64,000 bases of DNA, from contig NW_004440113.1 in assembly GCF_000330505.1 (NCBI RefSeq), forward strand, positions 263,305 to 327,304. Direction: 5' to 3'. Under the pieces are notes generated by a model. That model was not told the DNA's origin. It worked only from the letters and a program-made list of their open reading frames with translations, and made no database searches. A program made the position numbers and the translations under genes. Each line of letters starts with the position of its first letter. The stretch's first letter is position 1. The DNA comes from Entamoeba invadens IP1. Lineage: Eukaryota; Evosea; Mastigamoebida; Endamoebidae. Shown one piece after another: positions 41,123 through 50,146 of the stretch.

Positions 41123-41835
41123 TTAACAACACCCAGTGCTTTGTTGGGTCTCGACTTGTGGCTTCTTCTCGATATCTAGAGGCTTCTCTGGAGACGCCGT
41201 TTTGTGGTTTTGAATGTATATCTGATATATATTTTGTATGAACTGATTAAAACTCTCAGTCACATTTTTGCCACTTTTTGCAGAAGTCTCAAAAAAATAA
41301 GTGTTGAGCGTCTTCATACTTTTTGCTAAATCTTCACCTTCTTGTGACTCAATTTCACGCTCTTGAAGAACATCAGACTTGTTTCCAATTAATAAAATTG
41401 AACGCGGGATGTTGGTCATCCCACCTAATTCTTGATACTTCTCTATCCAACTTTGGACATGGCTGAATGACTCCCGATTGGTCAGATCATACACTACAAT
41501 AGCACCAATAGATCCCCTGTAAAAGAGTGATGGGATCGTTTGGAACTTCTCAAGACCAGCTAGTTGTTAATTAATTTATTTATTAATTAATAATAAATAG
41601 AAAGAACACACCCGTATCCCATAACTCAACTTTAATCATTGTGCCACTTATCTTGAGCATCGAATAACTCAAATTCACCCCAATGGTCGGCTTGTCACCA
41701 CCAGTAAACCCATTATTAACATAACGTTGGCAAAGACAAGTCTTGCCAACACCAGAATCACCGACAACTACGACTGAATGTTAGTGGTGAATACAAGAAG
41801 AAAAACAAACTCTTGAAACTTAACTCACTTTCCAT
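41123..41835 (-). CDS. Rab-family small GTPase, three exons, Leu at the catalytic Gln
   Basis: Exons 41835-41811, 41773-41612 and 41559-41123; introns of 37 nt (GTTTGT...CAG, with an ACTAAC branch-like motif) and 52 nt (GTGTGT...CTAG). The spliced product is 207 residues and complete: FKIVVVGDSGVGKTCL (G1), PTIGVNL (effector), WDTAGLEKF (G3), GNKSD (G4), ETSAKSG (G5), and a C-terminal CC for geranylgeranylation. Residue 65 is Leu where nearly all Rabs have the catalytic Gln (DTAGQE), so intrinsic GTP hydrolysis should be low. Role: vesicle traffic regulator; the subfamily cannot be fixed by eye. The upstream exons are too short to show as open frames. Confidence 0.92.
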
Positions 41836-42600
41836 CAAACTGTAAAACAAAATCAGTTGTGCTTCTGGTTTTTGTCACAAAATTTTTGGTTAATTTTGTG
41901 ACTAGAATATGGCTTTTTTACTATGTAAAATGTTATTATTTATTGTCAAATATAAAAATAGGTTTATTGTGGAATAATTAAATTATAGTTTTATTTACAT
42001 AACTCATGCTAGTTAAGACAAAATAAAAAAATTATAAATACAGAAAAGTTCTTCAATCAGTAAAAAAAGTTAAAGAGAGGTTCATTCAGAGTGTTCAAAA
42101 ACTCGCAGATAAGTCTCAAGTCAGGGGATAAGATCAATAATTTTGTTTCATAGTAATTTTAATTGTAAATATTAAAAATACAATTGTAATTCGAATTTTA
42201 TACAGTTAATGGAAAAAGTGGGACGCTAATCTAAATATTAATTAATTTAATATTATTAATAATAAATAATTAATATAAATTTATTTTGGTTTTATCATTT
42301 TATTAATTTTTTGATTAATAATTTATATTAAAATTAATAGTAATTTTATTATTTTTCAATTGAAATTAACCAATAGTTACGAGCATCCTCCTTTTTCTAG
42401 CATCCCCATATATTTCCTCCTACTGTAGTTTCTTTAAATACTTTACTTCAATATATCACAACCAAATAATTTAAAAAATAATTTTAAAAATAACACAATT
42501 ATTGTTTTTCATTTCGATGTCTTTGGTTTGTGAGAATACACGCTGGAAACACAAAAGAAACCACAGCAACAATTACATTGATACAAAATACATCAACATG
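41836..42600. other. Intergenic, AT-rich
   Basis: Between the Rab gene 5' end and the 3' end of the pseudo-GTPase-like gene. Repeated AATTAATA runs, no gene seen. Confidence 0.5.
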
Positions 42601-43395
42601 TTAGTCGGAATTTGACGAAATAGACCTTGTTACTTTCGCTGATATACTCCTTGATGTGGACTGTCGGTATTTAGCTCTGCTCGTCGTTCTTTCGGTGAAC
42701 ATTGTTGGTCTTTGTGGTATTGGTCTAATTGATTCCTTCCTCTTTGGTAGAGTGATGTATTGCAGCATTGCATCTATCGTGTTGAGGTACTTTAAAACTC
42801 TTTCTGTCACTTCTTTCTGTTCAATCAACGTTGTCTGTTGCTAATCAATAAAAAAGAAAAAAACAAACTGTTTGTTCAAAATGAAAATTGGCATATCTAC
42901 CACCGCATTTTCCGAAACGAAGAGTGCCTGGACACGAGCTATGTCCTTTTCAAACTTCCTCTGTGAACCCCCAAGTCCGACCACCAACGGCTTTGTCGGA
43001 CTCGATGCAATTACCATGTAAAACGAATTAATGAAGGACAGGCTCTCTGTAGCCATATGGTTTCCATCCATTTCAGAGACGATGATGATACATCTGAATT
43101 TGTCAATGTCGATGGAGCACGACGAAATGCACTCTATCCTCTTTTGAAAGGACCTTGTTTTCCTTGCCAATGTTCTATGCCAACTAACGACAAGTCTGTT
43201 TGTGGTGTGGTAAGGGTTGTACACTGAAATCTAGTTGTGAGCTTTTTCGTTCTTTTTGGTACAGTTTGAATCACAAACCTTAAAGATTTCGGCGTTCAGA
43301 GTTCTGGACAATGTCATTGCAAACCTTTTGCATTTTTTGTTGTGCGCTGGGTATACCACAGCAGCGTCGCTGAATTCGGTGAGTAATGAATTCAT
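42601..43395 (-). CDS. Ras-like-fold protein without GTPase motifs, CENP-M-like?
   Basis: Exon 1 43395-43279 and exon 2 from 43230, with a 48-nt intron (GTTTGT...CTAG), phase 0. Exon 2 stays open to a stop at 42841-42843, giving 168 residues. A third coding block (42840-42601; TTLIEQKEVTERVLKYLNTI, then a basic Ser/Arg tail) follows at once. It is probably the last exon, but no canonical donor/acceptor pair keeps the frame, so the 3' boundary is unsettled. The core alternates strands and helices like a small GTPase (DAAVVYPAHNKKC, FRCIIIVSEMDG, SFINSFYMVIA, KPLVVGLGG) yet lacks P-loop, DxxG and NKxD. This resembles my memory of the kinetochore pseudo-GTPase CENP-M. Assignment tentative. Confidence 0.5.
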
Positions 43396-43599
43396 TCCAC
43401 TCCCCTCGTTTTTTGTGCTTTTTCTGTCTTCTCTTTCCACTTTTTTCAATCTCTTTTTATTTTAGTTTTTTCATTTTTTTCAATTTTAATTAAGTCCATC
43501 AAAAAAAAAATAATATACAAACTATATATCTACTAAAATTATCTATATATATTACAATATAATTAAAATCAGAGAAGATCGTAAAATGCAGAACGAGTG

Positions 43600-44271
43600 A
43601 TGAATTCTCGATTCAAATGTCTGGTCATAGATCACGATGATACGTCGGTTGACTCGACGCCAAAAATAAACTATCCGTGTTATCTTTCATTTATGCGCGA
43701 GTATGCTCCCTCCATTCCGCCCGCGTCTCTCACGTCATTTCAGAACTATTTATTTGACATTGGGATCACCAAATACTATAAAGATGTTGCAAGACTTCCT
43801 GATCATTTAATCAAATATGAGGCTGAGTACTGGCAGGCTTACGCGGATAGCCATGACCCACCTGATTTCTTTCCAGGCTTTCTTGACGTGTTGAAACATT
43901 TTAAACAACTTGGGGGGCTTGTTGTTGTCGTTTCTTATTGCGATAAGAATAACATCGCTCGTGCGTATACAAAGGCAGGCTCTTTCCTTCCAGACAAAAT
44001 TTTTGGGTGTGATTCTCACAATCCCAAGTTGTCAAAACCACATAAAGAACTTCTCGTTTCAATTATGAGAGAGTTCAATCTCAGAGAGAATGAGATCGTT
44101 GTGATTGACGATATGAGTGATGGGTTTAGAATGGCAGATCACTTCAAAGGCATAACTAAAGTGGGAGTGACGTATGGGGACGGACACGAAGATATAAAAG
44201 ATAAGATGAAGGGGATGTGTCACTTCGTTGCTACGAGCGTGAAGGAACTAAACGATTTCATATTTATGTAG
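43600..44271 (+). CDS. HAD-superfamily hydrolase (subfamily I phosphatase-like)
   Basis: 223 residues from the ATG at 43600. Motif I is D11-H-D13-D-T15 (VIDHDDTS), giving the nucleophile and acid/base aspartates. Motif II is the VVVVSY serine (~110), motif III the lysine of LSKPHKELL (~146), motif IV VIDDMSDG (~170). A helical cap lies between motifs I and II (residues ~25-95), as in phosphoglycolate-phosphatase-type enzymes. Likely a small-molecule phosphatase; the substrate cannot be told. A tiny upstream frame (ATG CAG AAC GAG TGA, 43585-43599) ends with its stop overlapping the start as TGATG. If transcripts begin that far upstream, it could lower translation. Confidence 0.85.
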   Translation: MNSRFKCLVIDHDDTSVDSTPKINYPCYLSFMREYAPSIPPASLTSFQNYLFDIGITKYYKDVARLPDHLIKYEAEYWQAYADSHDPPDFFPGFLDVLKHFKQLGGLVVVVSYCDKNNIARAYTKAGSFLPDKIFGCDSHNPKLSKPHKELLVSIMREFNLRENEIVVIDDMSDGFRMADHFKGITKVGVTYGDGHEDIKDKMKGMCHFVATSVKELNDFIFM

Positions 44272-44314
44272 AACAGTTTATCATTAGTAACAAATGGCAT
44301 TTGAAATCAATCAT

Positions 44315-46051
44315 TTAGTCCAAGTTTTCTTCGCCATTGAAGTCACTTTGGTGTTTTTTCTTGGTGACTTTTTTTGTGACTTCTTTGTTTTTGTATTTGT
44401 CCTGTTTGCTTTTCTTTGACGTTTTGGGTGAACATTTTTTGTCTTTAAGTGGTATTAAAGGTGCTTTAGAAAAACGAATAGCAGTATCTGTGTCAACGTC
44501 TTGTGGGTTTTCAAGTATCAGTTTCATTAATCCTGCCATGCCATAGTTTGACGACACTTTACACACCGTTTTGGGAAGTTTGATTGTACGACCCGAAACA
44601 AAATCCACATTACCGAGATTTAATTCTAAAACTTGAAGAGTTGAATTAAAAATGTCAAAGTTTTCTCTAATTAAGTCGACGTACAGTGATAAAGCTATTG
44701 GGTTCATTTTACATAACACTTGAGAGAGTTTTTGCGTGATGTCACATAATTTAAAAGTCACTTTGTTGGGACTTTTTTCAGTTTCGAAGAAAAACTCCTT
44801 TAGAGAATCAACCCATTCTGAGTCCTTTGAAAAAATGACGTTCACCAATTGAGTCGCTTTGATGTATAAATTTGTTTTGTTATTGTTTTTATCATTGAAG
44901 TAAAATTCGATGTTTTGAATTTTGTGTGGAAATTCGAGTTTTGTTGTGGTATTAAAAAGGCTATTATTTATGTTATATTCCAAGTTCATTTTGTATTCCT
45001 GTGTATTACAAATAACATTTCCCACAAAGCCGTTAATTTGGAATTCATTCACATGACACCCAACAACTATAATTTCTGCAAGTCCTATGAATTCAATTTG
45101 TTTAACGCGTGGGGGAAATATGACATTAATCAATGTATTCGTTTTGTTTATTATTTTTACTTTCCCGTCCCAAAAAATCGACGCAAAGTCGATTTTATTC
45201 GTTTTAGTAAAAACGGAATCATCATCAAAAATCAAAGTCACATTTTGTAAATTGTTAATTTGGTACAAGAAGTCAATAGACTGCGCCACGTCCGCTTCGA
45301 AAGCGAAACGAAAGTTTGTTGTAATTCCATTCTTGAAAATGACATTTTTGTGGCAGAGAAATAATTTTGAGTTAAAAAAAGTTGAAACAACGATGACCCA
45401 ATTATCCGGGAAATATTCCAAAACGGTCTCATCTAATATTTTAGACACATAAAAGATAACTCTGATTTTTTCCGAAACGAATTGTTTTAATGAAGAAATT
45501 ACAAAACTCAGTGACGATGGAAAGACATAGACTATTATCGTTTTGAGGAAAGGGAAATTGCGGATATTTGGAAGAATTTTAATAAAACGTGATTGACTAA
45601 ATTCCTTTAAAAAATCCCATTCTTTGGTGTATATTCTTAATTTCTCAAGTCTCCAAAAAGTCTTTGGAGTTAAAAAGCAAACTTTGTTACTAATTAATGT
45701 CTCAACATTTATTGATACATTTCTTAATTTATTCAAAACCTCAGAACTTAATAAATTGATTTGCGTCAGTTCTTCAGTATTTGAAGATTCAAATGTTTCA
45801 AAGCGATCATAAAACGATTTTGACATTTGTGATGAAAGAGAAATTAAATCATATTCTAATTGTTGAATATTAGGAAAATATTTAAATATAGTGTTTAGTG
45901 TTGTTGTGTTTGAGGAAAGTGATGGATTTTTCTTTAAACGTTCTGTTGCCGATTTGCAATTTTTTGAAACAAAAACGAATTTTTTAGTTGTCGAGATGTT
46001 ATCAAAAAACAAAACGATGTTCATGAGATACACAGGTTCAAGTTGAGTCAT
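44315..46051 (-). CDS. LRR-like family protein with F-box-like N-terminus
   Basis: 578 residues, one exon. The start, LEPVYLMNIVLFFDNISTTKKFVFVSKNCKSAT, is the F-box-like helical motif that opens a large family of Entamoeba leucine-rich-repeat-like proteins; that family link is from memory. The middle has irregular hydrophobic repeats (strand-loop pattern with Leu/Ile/Phe and Asn). The last ~70 residues are strongly basic (KTSKKSKQDKYKNKEVTKKVTKKK) with an acidic end, which may act as a nuclear localisation or nucleic-acid binding tail. Possibly a ubiquitin-ligase substrate receptor by analogy with F-box/LRR proteins; unproven. Codon use is AT-rich like the spacers. Confidence 0.7.
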   Translation of the reverse strand: MTQLEPVYLMNIVLFFDNISTTKKFVFVSKNCKSATERLKKNPSLSSNTTTLNTIFKYFPNIQQLEYDLISLSSQMSKSFYDRFETFESSNTEELTQINLLSSEVLNKLRNVSINVETLISNKVCFLTPKTFWRLEKLRIYTKEWDFLKEFSQSRFIKILPNIRNFPFLKTIIVYVFPSSLSFVISSLKQFVSEKIRVIFYVSKILDETVLEYFPDNWVIVVSTFFNSKLFLCHKNVIFKNGITTNFRFAFEADVAQSIDFLYQINNLQNVTLIFDDDSVFTKTNKIDFASIFWDGKVKIINKTNTLINVIFPPRVKQIEFIGLAEIIVVGCHVNEFQINGFVGNVICNTQEYKMNLEYNINNSLFNTTTKLEFPHKIQNIEFYFNDKNNNKTNLYIKATQLVNVIFSKDSEWVDSLKEFFFETEKSPNKVTFKLCDITQKLSQVLCKMNPIALSLYVDLIRENFDIFNSTLQVLELNLGNVDFVSGRTIKLPKTVCKVSSNYGMAGLMKLILENPQDVDTDTAIRFSKAPLIPLKDKKCSPKTSKKSKQDKYKNKEVTKKVTKKKHQSDFNGEENLD

Positions 46052-47905
46052 GAAGTAGTGCTTTTAATGATTTGAGTTTTATTTGGTGTAAATTAAAATT
46101 AAGACTCAAAGTTCTTTTTTTCAAAAGAATTAAAACAATAAATAATTATAGTTTATTTAAAAAAAATAAAAATGGAGCAGTCGACCATTCTTTTGTCAAA
46201 GCTTTTATTATGATGGAATGTGTTGTCATTTGTCGCCCTTTGAAGATATTATTATTGATTAATTGGAAAGTCGATAAATATGCTTTATTGAGATCACTAA
46301 TGGTGTGTTAATAATTCCAAGCATATTGATGAATAATATTAGGCACTTTTTGTTTGTAGCCAAGTCATTGAAATATAAGACATGTGATGGTATTTTGTTG
46401 ATTTTTTTTTACCAACAAGTACTTGTTTCGCTTTTTCATATTGATCAATACCATCAACACAATCTTTTGTAGTGTGAACTTCTTGATTTTTTTATTTAGT
46501 CGACCCGAATCAAAACTTGTTATTCATTGATAATTGATAATAATAACCCTTCCAATACTAGAAATATGCTTGTTATAACACGCATACAAATGAAATTAAA
46601 CTTAAATTTGTAAACTAAAAGTTATTCTAAATTATACAGTATTTATTTTTAATATTGTAGTTTTCAGTTCAAGTTTGATGTATCATTTATAATATATAAA
46701 AAGTTTGCACGTTTTATTTTTGTATGTTATATAAATTAAAAGTCTAACACAGTTGTGTCATACATATTAGTTATAGAATATATTTTATAATAATTTAGAG
46801 TAATGTATATATAGGATCTTTCTTTAAAATGTGAAAAAGGTAGTAATGTTATTCATATACATTTAATTTATTTTGTGTAATGAAAACGATTTTTTTAAAA
46901 TGATAGTTAAGAAGAAAAATTTAGTAAATATATCTCGTATACATATGATTCTCAACAAAAGTTCATAAAGTGAGAACGCTAACCGTCAGTATGGTAGCAC
47001 ATACAATATAATAGTATTTGATTGTTTGTTATAAAAATCAGAAATTAATAAAATATCAACATTTTTACACGTTATTTACAAAACATCAAATCATTTACAA
47101 TGAAAACTAAATTTAAATAATTACTTTTGGAATTTTCAAAGTATGACTTATCCCTTGTTTTTCAATAAAAGAATTTTATCAGAATTTTATTTGATACGTT
47201 TTCTTATTTTAAAACCCTGTTTTTAGAAAGACTTATAATGTATAGTTTATTCTACTATACACAATTTTTTGAAATAAAAAAAAATATATTAAACTTGAAA
47301 ATAATTACAGGAAAAGTCGTCAAGTTTTTATCACAGAAAAAGTGAACCTTTTTTCAACAAAAATACAATTTTAGGTTTAAATTTACTATTAATTTATAGT
47401 AAATTAAATTATTTTTTACTATTAATTTTGTTTACTGGTATTCCCCATGGTTGTAAAAAGTTTAAACCGTTTTTTGCATGATTTCTTTCTAATATACACT
47501 CAAAATGAATAAGATATAAATAAGTTTACATTTTTTGGAAATTTTTGGTACTGAAAGGGATAAATAATCAAAGTTTTATTTAAACCATATTATCTAAATA
47601 ATAAATATAATAAAAAAACTATAATTTAATTATATAAATTATGTACATTTTTTTGATTTTCTATATATTTGAATAAATTATATTATATAATAAAAAAACA
47701 ATACTTCATTTGAACAAGTCACTGTTCAAAAAAGTGGACATTTGAATTTGATTAAAAAACTTTTTGTTCGAATCCATATTTTTTCAATACCATTTTTATT
47801 ATACATTTTAATACAATTAATTATAATTAATAGTTATAAAAAACAATTTTTTCCTCGAAAAAAACTCAGTCGTTTAACACGACTGAACTTCAAATCGCAA
47901 AAACG
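46052..47905. other. Intergenic, 1.85 kb, no gene supported
   Basis: AT-rich throughout. Small frames (46072-46311, 47742-47927) lack any family feature. One slightly G+C-richer string around 46975-47005 has no open frame. Confidence 0.5.
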
Positions 47906-48733
47906 ATGGAAGACCCATATAAATTAGTCGTTTTGTTAGCAACACCACTTTCCCGCCATATCCCAGACTCTTTGAAATTTCATAAGAAGAATATGCTCTA
48001 TGGTTTTTTGAATGGAGCTATACAAACAACTATAGAAACTGCATTTTTTGGGCAAGTGATCAACTACTCCTTTACTCGTCCTTCTAAAAACTTTTCTTTA
48101 AACCCTAAAGTCATATACAAAACGTTTCCAAAGAACTTAAACGGCCTTTTGCCGTATTACACGACAACTCGTTTTTTGCAAAATTCGATGCCCGACATTC
48201 CTTATAGAAATTGGGCTGTTAGACTTTCAACGCCTCTTTTAGTTCTTCCTCACGAACACTTTTTGAATTTTTTCACCAGTAAAATGTTCACCCAAATTCA
48301 ACGACCAATTTGTTCTGTTTACCAAAATGTCATTCCATTCACCGCAATGGAGTTGATATTAGAAAGTGCGTCAGTGCTCAGACCAACTTACCAAAAAGCA
48401 TTTTCAGTCGTTGTACCAAGTGGGTGGGCAAAGCTTGGAGCGGCAGCTTTGAACAACTCGGTGGGTTATTTCTGTAACCATCCTTTCTGGGTCGTCAATG
48501 GATTTTTGAAAAGCCATCCAGAGATGTCTGTGTACCAAGCTGTTAACTTCTTATATAACAGTGGAGGTATTAACGCTTTTTATAAGGGCGCAGTTCATAG
48601 ATGCACTAGAGCTGCCCACTCGGCAATGGTCACTTCACTTGCTGCTGTTGCCTTCGAGACACTCTTCCTCTATAAGGAAAAGCCAAAGAAATTGACGGGC
48701 TGGGAAAAGGTAAAACAATTCCTAAAAGTATAA
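47906..48733 (+). CDS. Divergent mitochondrial-carrier-like membrane protein
   Basis: 275 residues, a normal carrier size (270-320). Hydrophobic segments alternate with amphipathic loops. The third repeat is best preserved: NSVGYFCNHPFWVVNGFLKSH, then NFLYNSGGINAFYKGAVHRCTRA and a last helix (HSAMVTSLAAVAFETLF), matching the carrier pattern P-x-D-x-V-K ... GxxAxYKGxxxRxxR ... YE. The P-x-[DE]-x-x-[KR] signatures are degraded (HPFWVVN). In Entamoeba such proteins would reside in the mitosome membrane, where few transporters are known. Substrate unknown; it could be a non-transporting relative. Confidence 0.6.
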   Translation: MEDPYKLVVLLATPLSRHIPDSLKFHKKNMLYGFLNGAIQTTIETAFFGQVINYSFTRPSKNFSLNPKVIYKTFPKNLNGLLPYYTTTRFLQNSMPDIPYRNWAVRLSTPLLVLPHEHFLNFFTSKMFTQIQRPICSVYQNVIPFTAMELILESASVLRPTYQKAFSVVVPSGWAKLGAAALNNSVGYFCNHPFWVVNGFLKSHPEMSVYQAVNFLYNSGGINAFYKGAVHRCTRAAHSAMVTSLAAVAFETLFLYKEKPKKLTGWEKVKQFLKV

Positions 48734-49352
48734 TTTAATTATAACTTCTTTTGGTTCTTTTTTTACTATTTTTTTAATCAAATTAAAACTATAATTTACT
48801 AATTTTGCTTAATAAATTAAGTGACTTAAAAAACTATTAAGATATAATATTTAAAATATAAAATTATAGAAAATGTTTGAGGTATCTATCCGATGCTTTA
48901 AAGTCGGGCTTTGCTATAGGCTTCGCCACGTGCCAGCATTGGCATTCTTGTAATAAAGTGATGCTCAGCCCATAAAGACTCAACACTATTAAATTACTTT
49001 TGAAATGAATCATTCCTAGTTGGTTTAAATATGCCAATGGAAAACCCTAGTTATTTCTATAAACTATATCAATAGTTAAATAATATTATTTCAAACGATG
49101 AATAAGTGTGTTGTCTGTCTGTTTGTACACTACTTTAAATAATAACAAAATAAAGAAAAAAATGATAAAAGACAACACATGAAAAGGAACAGAGGAAAGT
49201 AGTTCGGAGATGATTCAAGAATGAAGAATAATAAAAAAACTAATTCAAAGAACGTCTTCGATTTCAATAGCAATTTATGAAACACATGGAAAGTGATACT
49301 TTTGTGATTGAAGACATGCGAAAAGATTTAACTTTAACTTAATAATTATACC
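48734..49352. other. Intergenic, with a structured G+C-richer patch
   Basis: AT-rich except for about 48885-48980, which is G+C-richer, has no open frame, and contains a hairpin (TGCCA-GCAT-TGGCA, about 48932-48945). Possible small RNA; see findings. Confidence 0.4.
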
Positions 49353-49844
49353 ATGCAAACGACAATTATAACAAGAGAATCAATTCCACTACTTCAATCC
49401 CTCGCAAAACAAACATTCTACGCGACTTACACTGAAAATCTACTCAGTAATGAAGCTAGAGACCCCATTTATAAGTACTTATATTCAACAGAAGCCATAC
49501 AAAGTGCAATGGATAAAGGATCTCAATTTACAGTCTACTACGAGAATGAGAAGGTCATTGGCTTTACTGGGATTCGATATCATGAAGGGGATAAATCAAT
49601 CTATTTGCACGACTTCTATTTAATGCCTGAATTGAAAGGGAAAGGACTTGGGAGCATTTTGATGGGAAAGGTTAAGACTTTTGCGCATGACAAGAACTGT
49701 AATAAAATCATACTTAATTGTAATATTAATAATGAAAGAGCTATCGGATTTTATAACAAACACAACTTCAAAATCGAGAGATATCTACATACCCCAGTCA
49801 ATGGATTCGACTTACTTGATATGGAAATGGAGTGCAACATCTAA
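49353..49844 (+). CDS. GNAT-family N-acetyltransferase
   Basis: 163 residues, single domain. Core GNAT features: strand beta4 KSIYLHDFYLMPELKGKGLGSILM, with the acetyl-CoA pyrophosphate-binding KGKGLG loop at ~94-99; helix alpha3; then NKIILNCNINNERAIGFYNKHNFKIE, the motif-B strand-helix with Asn and Tyr typical of bacterial-type acetyltransferases. It transfers acetyl from acetyl-CoA to an amine; polyamine, amino-acid or protein substrates are all possible. The compact bacterial-type form suggests, but does not show, lateral acquisition. Confidence 0.85.
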   Translation: MQTTIITRESIPLLQSLAKQTFYATYTENLLSNEARDPIYKYLYSTEAIQSAMDKGSQFTVYYENEKVIGFTGIRYHEGDKSIYLHDFYLMPELKGKGLGSILMGKVKTFAHDKNCNKIILNCNINNERAIGFYNKHNFKIERYLHTPVNGFDLLDMEMECNI

Positions 49845-50146
49845 GTTTTTACACAAGATGTTATATCGACATTTATTACCCATTAATTTATTCTTTTATG
49901 GAAATTTGTTGCCGATATCGGACTACTAGTCGAAATAGTACGTTTTTCTAATACTTTAAAAAAAATAGTTCAAATGAGAATAACATTTTAAATCAAAAAA
50001 TGGGATTTAATTTTTGTTTTTTATCTTTTTTCGACGGCGTTCTATTTATATAAAACAGGGAGCAGTCAATCAAACTTCTTAAGCTCGTTATTTTGAGATT
50101 ATTTCAGTTTTCAAAAAAACTGGGAACAAACACTTTGCTCACTATA
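49845..50146. other. Intergenic / PP2C promoter
   Basis: Short AT-rich spacer. TATTTATATAAAAC near 50043-50056, about 90 bases before the PP2C ATG, is TATA-like. Confidence 0.4.

Noticed and set aside
46072..46311. 79-residue frame upstream of the LRR-like gene, as a small gene or fragment
   Set aside because: No LRR or F-box motif; AT-driven composition.
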